A DNA stretch of 34,638 nucleotides from RGIG3513 sp045658985 (GTDB lineage Bacteria; Bacillota; Clostridia; Oscillospirales; Butyricicoccaceae), in the NCBI GenBank assembly GCA_045658985.1, contig JAZOWC010000071.1, positions 1 to 34,638 of the forward strand, written 5' to 3'. Under the pieces are notes generated by a model. It saw only the letters and a program-made list of their open reading frames with translations. It searched no databases and was not told the DNA's origin. Both the position numbers and the translations under genes were made by a program. Below are positions 1-7,953 of this stretch, one piece after another; the first letter of the stretch is position 1; every line of letters starts with the position of its first letter.

Positions 1-84
1 ATATTTCGCAAAACAGCGAATATATTTCGCAAAACAGCGAATATATTTCGCAAAACAGCGAATATATTTCGCAAAACAGCGAAT
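1..84. repeat. Four tandem copies of a 21-bp hairpin-forming repeat
   Basis: Four consecutive identical 21-bp units run from the first base of the window; the unit begins ATATTTCGC, continues AAAACA and ends GCGAAT. Each unit holds a TTCGC/GCGAA inverted repeat around AAAACA, so every copy could fold into a 5-bp hairpin. The array probably continues upstream of the window. There are no unique spacers, so it is not a CRISPR. I infer a REP-like intergenic element of the kind scattered in Clostridia genomes; that would need a genome-wide count. Confidence 0.9.
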
Positions 85-165
85 ATATCGAGCCGAGCGA
101 AGCGACGGCATATCGACAAAAACAAAAATAGCTTTTGTGCCCGCAAAAGCAGTTCTTGTGAAGAA
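85..165. repeat. Structured intergenic block continuing the repeat array
   Basis: The last repeat unit is followed by ATATCGA, a GCCG/CGGC pair flanking GCGAAGCG, and a second TATCGA (to about 117). Next come a perfect 7-bp hairpin GCTTTTG/CAAAAGC (131-137/144-150) and a small TTCTT-GTG-AAGAA hairpin (153-165). This is a run of short palindromes with no convincing coding capacity. With the 21-bp repeats and the terminator after it, it looks like one composite intergenic repeat. No function is assigned. Confidence 0.5.
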
Positions 166-203
166 AAAAGGACGAAGAATCTTAACAATTCTTCGTCTTT
201 TTC
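163..203. terminator. Bidirectional rho-independent terminator after the coaD operon
   Basis: A perfect 10-bp stem, GACGAAGAAT (171-180) and ATTCTTCGTC (188-197), encloses a 7-nt loop. It has T-rich tails on both strands: CCTTTTTTC reading minus and TTTTTCC reading plus. It lies about 70 bases past the stop of the minus-strand gene ending at 269, so it should end the uvrC-rsmD-coaD transcript. Confidence 0.85.
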
Positions 204-268
204 CTATCGGTAGGTATTGTCCCATTGGATACTGCTCTATCGCATGCACCCACATCGGCTTCCCGTTT

Positions 269-727
269 TCAGTTTGTGACTTCGCCTGCGACCTCATTAA
301 ACTGGAGTCGTGCGCTCTCCAGCTCGCGGCTGATCTGACCCAGAGCCTGCTCGGCGCGGCGCATGGTATCGTCGCAGTAGACGGCGGCGGCACGGCGGAT
401 CTCGCGGGCATTCTTTTCGGCTTTAGCCAGAGTATCTTCGGCGCGGCGGTGTGCCTCTGCGGTGATCTCATTCTCGTTGACCAGCTGACGTGCGTACTCC
501 TGAGCAACATTGCGGGTCTTGTCGGCTTCTTTCTGTGCGGCGGCCAGAATAGCCTCGCGCTTGCTGACTATCTCCTTTGCCATCTGCAGCTCGCTGGGAA
601 TATCACTCTTGATCTCGTCCAGCAGGTCAAGAACCTTGTCTCTGTAGCTTCCGCTGAATATACGCGGGGCCTCCTCTATCATCTCATACAGCTTGGCGAT
701 CAGATCTTCTACGCGGCTTTCTTTCAT
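269..727 (-). CDS. Coiled-coil protein downstream of coaD (function unknown)
   Basis: A 152-residue, almost entirely helical, charged protein rich in Ala, Glu, Lys and Arg with heptad-like spacing from about residue 45 to the end. This resembles ATP synthase b/E-type stalk subunits or DivIVA-like coiled coils, and such genes beside coaD are often loosely labelled 'ATPase'. I see no Walker motif, membrane segment or catalytic signature. Its ATG directly follows the TAA of coaD with no gap, and a GGGGGGAT ribosome site lies inside the coaD end, so the two are probably translationally coupled. Last gene of the operon before the terminator at 163-203. Real gene, function unknown. Confidence 0.8.
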   Translation of the reverse strand: MKESRVEDLIAKLYEMIEEAPRIFSGSYRDKVLDLLDEIKSDIPSELQMAKEIVSKREAILAAAQKEADKTRNVAQEYARQLVNENEITAEAHRRAEDTLAKAEKNAREIRRAAAVYCDDTMRRAEQALGQISRELESARLQFNEVAGEVTN

Positions 728-1213
728 TTAAATATCCCCCCGTTGTTTTTTCATCATTGTTTCGTATACTTTCTGCGGTACAAGACCGCGGTAATCCACG
801 CAGTTTTGTGCGCTGCTTCGCACCAGCGTGGACGATATCTGTGCTTTGTTCTCCTCGGTCGGCAAAAACACCGTCAGCGCCTGAGGATACTTCTCACTGT
901 TAAAATAGGCCTGAGGCAGCTCGTAGTCGGTGTCCGTGCCGTTTCGCACGCCCTTGACGATGGCGTCGATGGAGTGGTCGCGGGCATATTCCCACAGCAT
1001 GCCGTCCCAGCTGTCCACGGTCACGTTGGCGAGGTGGCTGACAGAATCCTCCACCATCTGCCTGCGCTCGGGGAGCGAGAACATATACTGCTTGCCAAAA
1101 TTGACCATCACGCAGACGATGACCCTGTCAAACAGCAGGCTTGCACGCTCTATTATGCTGACGTGCCCCAGAGTGATGGGGTCAAAGCTGCCGGGGATGA
1201 GGGCTGTCTTCAT
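728..1213 (-). CDS. coaD: Phosphopantetheine adenylyltransferase CoaD
   Basis: CoaD transfers AMP from ATP to 4'-phosphopantetheine, giving dephospho-CoA, the penultimate step of CoA synthesis in the cytoplasm. The 161-residue length is typical. The nucleotidyltransferase motif GSFDPITLGH is at residues 8-17 and the C-terminal ISSTLVR motif at 126-132. The central segment usually reading DFEYE is TDTDYE here, and the stretch before ISST is LPTEENKAQ, so this is a somewhat divergent bacterial CoaD with the ATP-binding signatures intact. It starts 2 bp after rsmD, matching the rsmD-coaD (ylbH-ylbI) pair of Bacillus. Confidence 0.96.
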   Translation of the reverse strand: MKTALIPGSFDPITLGHVSIIERASLLFDRVIVCVMVNFGKQYMFSLPERRQMVEDSVSHLANVTVDSWDGMLWEYARDHSIDAIVKGVRNGTDTDYELPQAYFNSEKYPQALTVFLPTEENKAQISSTLVRSSAQNCVDYRGLVPQKVYETMMKKQRGDI

Positions 1214-1215
1214 GC

Positions 1216-1773
1216 TTATTCCTCCGTGCCGTCGCGGGTGACGGTAACGACTGCGGTCTTGCCGTAGCGGTATTCTTTGAGGACTCTGTAGGGTGCTCTC
1301 AGCTCGGGCAAGCTGACACCGAACTCGGTCTCACATATAATTATACCACCTTGTGCCAAAAGGTCAAGAGTGCATATCTTCAAAAGTGCCTGACTGAGCA
1401 GATCTCCGTGATAGGGCGGATCGAGGAATATCAGTCCGAAGCGGCCCTTCTTCATCCTCGAAAGCAGACCCAGCGAATCGGCGCAGAACACCTCCGACTG
1501 CTCGCTGAAGCGGCAGTTCTCCACGTTCTTGCGTGCGATATCGGCGGCGCGTCTGTCCGAATCGGCAAACACGCAGGAGTATGCGCCCCTCGACAGCGCC
1601 TCGATGCCCAGCTGACCGCTTCCGCAGAACAGATCGAGCACGTGTCTGCCCTCAATGTCAAACTGGATTATGTTGAATATGGACTCTTTTACCTTGTCAG
1701 AGGTGGGACGTGTGGACAGTCCCTCGGGAGCCAGCAGTTTTTTGCCGCGGGCAGTACCGGTTATAACTCTCAT
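1216..1773 (-). CDS. rsmD: 16S rRNA (guanine(966)-N2)-methyltransferase RsmD
   Basis: RsmD uses S-adenosylmethionine to methylate G966 (E. coli numbering) of 16S rRNA in the assembled small subunit. The 185-residue protein has the family N-terminus (MRVITGTARGKKL), the SAM-binding motif I LDLFCGSGQLGIEA at about 46-59 and the catalytic DPPY at 118-121, which marks N-methyltransferases acting on exocyclic amines. The ATG overlaps the end of uvrC by 4 bp, and coaD follows 2 bp downstream, so the genes form one transcript. Confidence 0.96.
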   Translation of the reverse strand: MRVITGTARGKKLLAPEGLSTRPTSDKVKESIFNIIQFDIEGRHVLDLFCGSGQLGIEALSRGAYSCVFADSDRRAADIARKNVENCRFSEQSEVFCADSLGLLSRMKKGRFGLIFLDPPYHGDLLSQALLKICTLDLLAQGGIIICETEFGVSLPELRAPYRVLKEYRYGKTAVVTVTRDGTEE

Positions 1774-3587
1774 TTAAGTTCTCCTCCAAAAAAATCTATG
1801 ATATTCTGCGCCGTGTCTTTGGGAACTACCCGAGTCAGCTCGTCAAAGCCGGCCTCGGAGATGGCCTTGATTGTGCCAAAATAACGGAGCAGGTCTTTTT
1901 TGCGTTTTTCGCCAACGCCGGGGATCTTGTCAAGTGTGCTTTGCTTGGCTTTTGCTCTGCGCACCGTCTGGTGATATTCCACGGCAAAACGGTGTGTCTC
2001 CTCCTGAATCCTGCCAACGAGTGCAAACACGGCAGGGGTCGCCGACAGATGTATCTCTCTCCCGTCGGGTGAAATAAGCCCGCGGGTGCGGTGCTTGCCG
2101 TCCTTGACCATGCCGAACACGGGAATATCCAGCGCCCTTTTCCGCAGCTCATCCTGAGCAGCATTGGTCTGGGTGATGCCGCCGTCCATCAGCAGCAGAT
2201 CGGGCAGGGGCAAAAACCCCTCGTCGCCCTCAAGCGCTCTGTCAAGCCGCCTGCCGAGAGTCTCACCGATGGCGGCGGGGTCGTCGCCGGGGGCGGCGTG
2301 CTTTATCCTGAACTTTTTGTACGCGCTCTTGGCAGGCTTGCCCAAATGGTGCACGGTCATGGATGCCACCGCATCGGCACCCGCCGTGTTGGATATATCA
2401 AAAGCCTCTATCCGCTGAGGCAGAGGTATGCCCAGCATCTCGCCCAGAGTTTCCAGAGTTTTTTGGGAGTGCTGTTCCTTTTTTTCCAGCAGTTCAAGCT
2501 CCTGCACGGCATTCTCCCGTGCCAGAGCGGTCATTTTTGCCTTGTCGCCCTTTTGGGGCACAAGCAGGGTGCATTTCGTGCCGCGGAGGGCGGACAGCAT
2601 ATCCTGAGTGATCTCCATATTCTCGATGGGGCAGGGGAGGTATATCTCCTTTGGCGCGGTGTTGATCAGGGGATAGTACTGATTGATAAAACTCTCGATG
2701 TCCCGCTTTTCGTCCTCGCTGTCGGCGCCGTCAAAGAATATTATCCGCTTGCCCACAAGCGCCCCGTCCGAGTAGCTCAGCGCCGCCACACAGCCCCGTG
2801 AGCCTCTGCAGGCATAGCCGATGGCGTCCGAAGACGCAAGCACGCTTGCCGAAACTATAGTGTCCTGCTTGAGTTTTTCTATGGTGCGTATCCGATCACG
2901 CAGAGCGGCGGCTTTCTCAAACTCCAGTGCCTGAGACGCCTGCTCCATCTGCCCCTGCAGCTCGCGGATCAAAGCCGAGCTTTTGCCCTCAAAGAGCATA
3001 CATGCCTGATCTATGTGGACTCTGTACTCGCTGTCGCTCAGTTCACCCGTGCACACGCCGCAGCATTTGCCGATATGGTAGCGCAGGCAGGGACGCTCTT
3101 TGCCTATATCGCGGGGGAACTGCCTTGAGCAGGTGGGGAGCAAAAACAGGTCGCAGGCCGCCTTGACCGCCGCGTTGGCAGTGCCTCTGCCGCCGTAGGG
3201 GCCAAAATACCTGCCCGCTTTGTCACGCCTGCTCTCTACGGTAAATCGGGGGTAGGGTTTGTTCTCCAGTCTGATGAAGGGATAACCCTTGTCATCCTTG
3301 AGCAGGATGTTGTATTTGGGCTTGTATTTTTTGATCAGGGTGTTTTCAAGCAGCAGGGCATCAAGCTCGCTGGGCGCGTTGATAACGTCAAAGTCAAAGA
3401 CGTTCTGCACCATTCTGTGGGTCTTGAGGGTGTGGTTTGCGCTCCGTGCAAAATACTGGCTGACGCGGTTTTTAAGCGCCTTGGCCTTGCCCACGTAGAT
3501 GACGTCACCCTGCTTGTTGCGCATAATGTACACGCCGGGGGTAAGAGGGAGGGTGTTGGCTTTTTCTCTCAGTTTGTCAAGCAGCAT
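1770..3587 (-). CDS. uvrC: UvrABC excinuclease subunit C
   Basis: UvrC makes the two incisions flanking a bulky lesion during nucleotide excision repair after UvrA/UvrB recognition. The 605-residue protein has the full architecture: GIY-YIG nuclease at about 15-95 (GVYIM and IYVGKAK), a cysteine cluster at C153, C167, C175/C176 and C179 (the position reported as a 4Fe-4S site in UvrC proteins), a UVR domain at about 205-240, the RNase H-like nuclease with FDISN and LLLMDGG, and C-terminal helix-hairpin-helix motifs around IPGVGEKRKKDL. A strong AAGGAGGGA ribosome site precedes the ATG. First gene of the run uvrC-rsmD-coaD-coiled-coil; a TATAAT (3610-3615, minus) with a poor -35 may drive it. 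Confidence 0.97.
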   Translation of the reverse strand: MLLDKLREKANTLPLTPGVYIMRNKQGDVIYVGKAKALKNRVSQYFARSANHTLKTHRMVQNVFDFDVINAPSELDALLLENTLIKKYKPKYNILLKDDKGYPFIRLENKPYPRFTVESRRDKAGRYFGPYGGRGTANAAVKAACDLFLLPTCSRQFPRDIGKERPCLRYHIGKCCGVCTGELSDSEYRVHIDQACMLFEGKSSALIRELQGQMEQASQALEFEKAAALRDRIRTIEKLKQDTIVSASVLASSDAIGYACRGSRGCVAALSYSDGALVGKRIIFFDGADSEDEKRDIESFINQYYPLINTAPKEIYLPCPIENMEITQDMLSALRGTKCTLLVPQKGDKAKMTALARENAVQELELLEKKEQHSQKTLETLGEMLGIPLPQRIEAFDISNTAGADAVASMTVHHLGKPAKSAYKKFRIKHAAPGDDPAAIGETLGRRLDRALEGDEGFLPLPDLLLMDGGITQTNAAQDELRKRALDIPVFGMVKDGKHRTRGLISPDGREIHLSATPAVFALVGRIQEETHRFAVEYHQTVRRAKAKQSTLDKIPGVGEKRKKDLLRYFGTIKAISEAGFDELTRVVPKDTAQNIIDFFGGELK

Positions 3588-3622
3588 ACTTCTCCCTCCT
3601 TTTTAGCTTATTATAAGTCAAT

Positions 3623-3650
3623 GCGCCGCATTTAATCCTAAATGCGGCGC
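3623..3650. other. Perfect 12-bp hairpin between the HPr-like gene and uvrC
   Basis: GCGCCGCATTTA (3623-3634) and TAAATGCGGCGC (3639-3650) form a perfect 12-bp stem with a 4-nt loop. Neither strand has a U-run after it, so it is not a standard intrinsic terminator. It sits just after the stop of the HPr-like gene and just upstream of a TATAAT for uvrC, both on the minus strand. It may protect the 3' end of the HPr-like mRNA or attenuate read-through into uvrC. Confidence 0.7.
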
Positions 3651-3676
3651 TCAAGCATCAAATATGAACCGTCAGA

Positions 3677-3940
3677 TTATTCGCCAAAATTGCCGGCGAT
3701 AAGAGTGCACAGGGCATTGACAGCTTCTTCCTCATCGGGGCCTTCTGCCGAGATGGTGATGGTGCTGCCCTTGACGATACCGAGAGACAGAACGCCCAGC
3801 AGGCTCTTGGCGTTGACCTTGCGGTCATCTCTCTCGACCATAACGGTGCTGCGATACTCGTTTGCCTTCTGGATAAAGAAGGTTGCAGGTCTTGCGTACA
3901 GACCTACTTCGTTGTTAACGGTGGCTTCTTTTGAAAACAT
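3677..3940 (-). CDS. HPr-family protein with Tyr in place of active-site His15 (Crh-like)
   Basis: An 87-residue HPr-fold protein. HPr normally carries phosphate on His15 in the PTS and is phosphorylated on Ser46 by HPr kinase for catabolite control with CcpA. Here the active-site segment reads GLYARPATFF, so position 15 is Tyr; I checked the codon, TAC on the minus strand. The regulatory site is kept as AKSLLGVLSLGI with Ser46. This pattern, no His15 but Ser46 present, is that of Bacillus Crh (Gln at 15), so I infer a regulatory, non-PTS role. It is transcribed alone from a good promoter (4002-4030) and is not linked to ptsI, hprK or whiA/yvcK in this window. Confidence 0.9.
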   Translation of the reverse strand: MFSKEATVNNEVGLYARPATFFIQKANEYRSTVMVERDDRKVNAKSLLGVLSLGIVKGSTITISAEGPDEEEAVNALCTLIAGNFGE

Positions 3941-4001
3941 AAAAATACCTCAATTCCGCTCATCGCTCCAAAAGAGCAAAGAGAATTATCTAATAAACAA
4001 T

Positions 4002-4030
4002 ATGATAGCACACTTGTATCACATTTTCAA
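4002..4030 (-). promoter_or_regulatory. Sigma-A-type promoter of the HPr-like gene
   Basis: Reading minus, TTGAAA (4030-4025), a 17-nt spacer and TATCAT (4007-4002), with TG one base before the -10 (extended -10). The start codon is about 60 bases downstream, preceded by a GAGGT ribosome site. The DUF554 gene ends at 4065, and I see no terminator hairpin between it and this promoter. Confidence 0.75.
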
Positions 4031-4064
4031 TATGTTTTTGGAACAATATTACCGATAAATTATA

Positions 4065-4787
4065 TCAGAGGGGCAAAAAGGACAGAATTATGGGCATAAA
4101 CACGGCAGGGATCATATTTGCCACGTTGAACTTTTTGACGTCCCACAGAGAGAAAGCTATGAGCACAAGTATGGCAGAACCTACTAACCCCATCTGGCTG
4201 ATGACGAGAGAAGGTACGTATCGGGCGATGACTCCCGACAGCAGGGTGAACACACCCTGATATACAAACACGCTTGCGGCCGAGAACATAACGCTGATGC
4301 CGTACATAGAGGTAAATATCATAGCGGTGATGGCGTCGATGATGCCCTTGGTGTACAGCATGGAGGGGTCGCCCATAGCGCCGTCGTTGATAGCGCCTAC
4401 TATGGCCATAGCGCCCGCGCAGAATACCACCGATGCGGTAACAAATCCCTCTGCGCCTCCCGAGCCGGAAAACTTTTTGGTCAGCACCTCGCCGATTTTG
4501 TCAAACAGTCTGTCGATACGCAAAAGCTCGCCCACGATGCCTCCCAGCACCAGCGAGAGCAGCAGACCCAGCAGGTACGAGCTGCTCAGTGTGCCGTCCT
4601 GCGCGGCCTTGAAAGATGCGCCGATGACTCCGGCAACGCCGATGAAGAACACCGCCGTTGCCGATCCGGTAAAAATTATCTGCTTGAATCTGTCGGGTAT
4701 GCCTTTCTTAAACAGCAGACCCAGTGCGCTGCCTGCGACTATCAGAGCCGCATTGGCTATTGTTCCTATCCCCATCATATTCAACAT
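4065..4787 (-). CDS. DUF554 family membrane protein
   Basis: A 240-residue, strongly hydrophobic protein with about seven membrane segments and the features of the DUF554 (YdfK/YqgA-like) family: an N-terminal GTIANAALIVAGSALG, a GGIVGELLRI segment and a Gly/Ala-rich central FCAGAMAIVGAINDG. The biochemical role of the family is unknown; it may be a transporter-like protein. The upstream codon at 4787 is used, but ATGs at residues 4 and 5 are also possible because the ribosome site (GCAGG) is close. Its start lies 38 bp after the mutS2 stop, so it is probably the last gene of the yqfC-to-mutS2 operon. Confidence 0.88.
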   Translation of the reverse strand: MLNMMGIGTIANAALIVAGSALGLLFKKGIPDRFKQIIFTGSATAVFFIGVAGVIGASFKAAQDGTLSSSYLLGLLLSLVLGGIVGELLRIDRLFDKIGEVLTKKFSGSGGAEGFVTASVVFCAGAMAIVGAINDGAMGDPSMLYTKGIIDAITAMIFTSMYGISVMFSAASVFVYQGVFTLLSGVIARYVPSLVISQMGLVGSAILVLIAFSLWDVKKFNVANMIPAVFMPIILSFLPL

Positions 4788-4825
4788 CTACCTGCTTTTC
4801 CACTGATTTTTTTGTGCCCGGGCGG

Positions 4826-7198
4826 TCACTTGAGGGATACCACGGTAACGCCCATCTCGCCCTCGCCGTACAGACCGTTGCGGAAGCTTTTGACCTGCTT
4901 GCACAGCCTGAGCCAGCTCTGGATCTTCTGCCTGAGCACACCCGTGCCCTTGCCGTGGATTATGGTCACCGACTCCAGATGGAGGCGGAAGGCATTGTCG
5001 ATATACCTCTCTATCTCCATGATAGCCTCGTCGGCGGTCTGTCCGCGGACGTCAATGGAGCTTGCCACCGCCTGAGCGGGGGGAGTCTTGGTTACATGCT
5101 TCAGTTCCTGCTTTTTCTTCTCGAATCGGGTGTCTATAAGCCTCAGATCGTCAAGCTTGACCGTCAGCTTCATAATACCTGCCTGCAGGCGCACGTCATT
5201 GCCCTTGGGCGCTTCCAGAACGGTGGCTTTGGTGCCCGTGGACACGATCTCCACCTCGTCGCCTGCAACCAGCGCGCGGGGCAGAGGCTCGGCTTTACGC
5301 ACCGGCTTGGTATCGTGAAGCTTGCTCTCGGCCTCGTTGAGCTTGCCGCGCATGGCGGCGCGGGCGGCCGAGAGATTGGCGTCCTCACCCTTTTTGGCCT
5401 GCTCTTTGATCTTGCGGGCATCGTTGAGAGTCATGTCGGCGGCGGCACGGGCGTTGTGGATGATCTCCTTGGCGTCGTTGCGTGCGTTCTGTAGCAGCTT
5501 TTCGCGCTCCGAGTCCACCGTTCTGAGCTTTTCTTCGGCCTCGCGCAAAAGCTCCTCTGCGCGGCGCTTCTGCTTCTCGGCTGTGTCGATTCGGCTTTCC
5601 AGCGCCTGACGTTTTTCGTCCAGCGAGGCTATGACCGCTTCGAATCTGCGGCTTGAGTTGTCGATGCGGGAGTCGGCGGCGGTGATGATATTTTCGGGCA
5701 GACCCAGTCTGCGCGAGATAGCGAATGCGTTGGATTTGCCGGGTACGCCGAACACAAGCTTGTAGGTGGGCATCAGGGTGCTTACGTCAAACTCGCAGGA
5801 GGCGTTCTCCACCCCGTCGGTCTCGAGTGCGTAGACCTTGAGCTCGGCATAATGGGTGGTGGCGGCAACTCTCGCGCCCTGAGCGCGAAGCTGTTCAATA
5901 ACAGCCACCGCCAGCGCCGCACCCTCGACGGGGTCTGTGCCTGCGCCCAGCTCGTCAAGCAGCACCAGAGTGCCTTTTTTTGCGTTGCGGCAGATATCCA
6001 CTATGGTACGCATATGTGAGGAGAAGGTACTCAGCGACTGCTCGATGCTCTGCTCGTCACCGATATCGGCGTAGATCTCCTCGCAGAGGCTGATGCGGCT
6101 CTCCTCCGATGCGGGGATAAACAGTCCGCACTGTGCCATCACCGTCAGCAGACCCAGAGTCTTGATGCTGACCGTCTTGCCGCCGGTGTTGGGGCCGGTG
6201 ATGACCACCGTGTCGGTCTTGCCGCCGATAAAAAAGCTGATGGGCACGGCCTTGTCCTTACTCAGCAGAGGATGACGGGCGCGCTTGATCTCGGTGCGGC
6301 CGTTTTCGCACAGCTGAGGACGGTTGGCCTCCATAGAATAGGCCAGCTTGGCTCGCGCGAATATAAAATCGAGAGCGCACAAAAGCTCATAGTCACGCAT
6401 GGTCTGACCGGCAAACTGGCCTGCTTCCAGCGAAAGCTCGCCCAGTATGCGCTCGATCTCGGCCTGCTCTTTTGCACTCAGTACGCGGATGTTGTTGTTG
6501 AGCTCGACCACGGCGGCAGGCTCAATAAAGAGTGTGGCGCCGCTTGAGCTGATATCGTGGACCAGTCCGCCGAAGCTTGCGCGGTACTCGGCCTTGACGG
6601 GCACGACGAACCTGCCTCCGCGCTGGGTGACGATATTGTCCTGAAGCATCTTGGAGTAGGTGACAGAGCCGGTGATGCCTGCGAGCACGTCACGCACCTT
6701 GCTGCCTGCGGTGCGTATCTGACGGCGTATCTGGTACAGCTCGCTTGATGCGCTGTCGGCCATCTCCTCGGGGGAGATGATGCAGGAGGTTATTCTGTCC
6801 TCCAGATATTTGTTGCCTGCCAGTGCCGAAAACCGCTCGTCCAGCGCCGTACGCTGACCCTTGCGTTCGCTGGCGTAGTCGCGGGTGACCCGTGCACAGC
6901 GAAGCAGGCCTGCCAGATCAAGCAGCTCGGCCATATTGAGCACGCCGCCTTTGTCAAGACGGTCGAGGGCAGCGCTGATGTCCTTGAGCCCCGAAAAACC
7001 GGGTGAGCCGAACATACCTGCCAGCATCACCGCGTCGGCTGTCTCCTGAAGCAGCTTTTCGCACTCGTAGAGAGAGGGCAGAGGGCGCAGGGCGGCACAC
7101 ATCTGCTTGGCTCTGTCGCTGAAAGCGTGCTGCGCCAGCCTCTCAAGTACCTTGGGAAGCTCAATGACATGTATGGATTTTTCAAATAGATCGTTCAT
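4826..7198 (-). CDS. mutS2: Endonuclease MutS2
   Basis: A 790-residue MutS2. The family is reported to suppress homologous recombination by acting on branched DNA, and more recently to act on collided ribosomes in Bacillus; it is not the mismatch-repair MutS. It lacks the N-terminal mismatch-binding domain, as expected. The ATPase has Walker A GPNTGGKT at 335-342 and Walker B LVLLDELGAGTDP at 411-423. A long coiled coil spans about 510-610, and a C-terminal Smr nuclease domain (about 715-790) carries DVRG and HGKGTGVLR, with the motif His at about 748. Its ATG overlaps the recO stop by 4 bp, so it is co-transcribed with recO and era. Confidence 0.97.
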   Translation of the reverse strand: MNDLFEKSIHVIELPKVLERLAQHAFSDRAKQMCAALRPLPSLYECEKLLQETADAVMLAGMFGSPGFSGLKDISAALDRLDKGGVLNMAELLDLAGLLRCARVTRDYASERKGQRTALDERFSALAGNKYLEDRITSCIISPEEMADSASSELYQIRRQIRTAGSKVRDVLAGITGSVTYSKMLQDNIVTQRGGRFVVPVKAEYRASFGGLVHDISSSGATLFIEPAAVVELNNNIRVLSAKEQAEIERILGELSLEAGQFAGQTMRDYELLCALDFIFARAKLAYSMEANRPQLCENGRTEIKRARHPLLSKDKAVPISFFIGGKTDTVVITGPNTGGKTVSIKTLGLLTVMAQCGLFIPASEESRISLCEEIYADIGDEQSIEQSLSTFSSHMRTIVDICRNAKKGTLVLLDELGAGTDPVEGAALAVAVIEQLRAQGARVAATTHYAELKVYALETDGVENASCEFDVSTLMPTYKLVFGVPGKSNAFAISRRLGLPENIITAADSRIDNSSRRFEAVIASLDEKRQALESRIDTAEKQKRRAEELLREAEEKLRTVDSEREKLLQNARNDAKEIIHNARAAADMTLNDARKIKEQAKKGEDANLSAARAAMRGKLNEAESKLHDTKPVRKAEPLPRALVAGDEVEIVSTGTKATVLEAPKGNDVRLQAGIMKLTVKLDDLRLIDTRFEKKKQELKHVTKTPPAQAVASSIDVRGQTADEAIMEIERYIDNAFRLHLESVTIIHGKGTGVLRQKIQSWLRLCKQVKSFRNGLYGEGEMGVTVVSLK

Positions 7199-7941
7199 TG
7201 TATATCTCCGAGACTGTAGTAAAAATCGAGGGTCTTGAAGCCTCTTTCGAGGCAGCTTTTGAGGTATCGGCCCGAAAACTCGGACAGATCGCGGGCATCC
7301 TGCTCACTGATGGAGACCTGAAGCAGCTTTTTGAGCTCGCAGGATACAAAATGCCGTGCCGCAGTCAGCGCGCTCAGACTCAGCTCCACGCCATAGCGGG
7401 GGGCGCACTCGAGACAGTATATCTCGCCCTTTTCGGGGAGTGCGCGGGTGTTTGCGTTCAGCAGGCATCCGCAGAGGGCGCAGGAACTCAGGTCAGGCTC
7501 GTAGCCGCTGAGGGAGATGTATCTCAGCTCAAAAGCCGCCTTGACCAGCTCGCGGTAATATTTGCCCGAGGCCAGCGCATACAGACAGTTGAGGGCGAGC
7601 CTGAGCAGTTCACTGCTGCCGAGTGCCTCGTCCTCCTCCTGACTCGACAGCACCTCGGCAAAGTATGAGGCAAGTGACATACTCCATAGATCGGCCCTCA
7701 GCCCCTCAAACTGCTCTGTGATGTGAGCCTCGTTGAGGGTGTAGCGTCCGTCTTTTTCAAACAGCACCATATCCGAACAGCAAAACAGCTGACTTGCCGA
7801 GCTGAGGGGACTGTTTTTGCGGCTTGCACCGCGCACCTTGACCGTTATCCTGCCCAGCTTGTCCGAGAGCACGGTGAGGATGCGGTCTGAGTCGCGGTAG
7901 GGCACACTGCGTATAACAAGTGCTCTTGTACTGACGTACAT
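7195..7941 (-). CDS. recO: DNA repair protein RecO
   Basis: RecO anneals single strands and helps RecR load RecA onto SSB-coated DNA at gaps. The 248-residue protein has the N-terminal OB-fold (TRALVIRSVPYRDSDRILTV) with the typical KVRGASR, and a zinc finger from C154, C157, C176 and C179 (CALC and CLEC), common in Firmicute RecO. It starts 12 bp after era and overlaps mutS2 by 4 bp. The era-recO order is the usual one in Firmicutes. Confidence 0.95.
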   Translation of the reverse strand: MYVSTRALVIRSVPYRDSDRILTVLSDKLGRITVKVRGASRKNSPLSSASQLFCCSDMVLFEKDGRYTLNEAHITEQFEGLRADLWSMSLASYFAEVLSSQEEDEALGSSELLRLALNCLYALASGKYYRELVKAAFELRYISLSGYEPDLSSCALCGCLLNANTRALPEKGEIYCLECAPRYGVELSLSALTAARHFVSCELKKLLQVSISEQDARDLSEFSGRYLKSCLERGFKTLDFYYSLGDIQ

Positions 7942-7953
7942 CGCTCTCTCCTC

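Noticed and set aside
1..84. Tandem repeats as a possible CRISPR array
   Set aside because: The units are contiguous with no variable spacers and no cas genes are near.
137..1267. Long 376-codon plus-strand ORF opposite coaD and its downstream gene
   Set aside because: It lies antisense to two well-supported genes, has no family features or ribosome site, and owes its length to the GC-biased codon use of the real genes.
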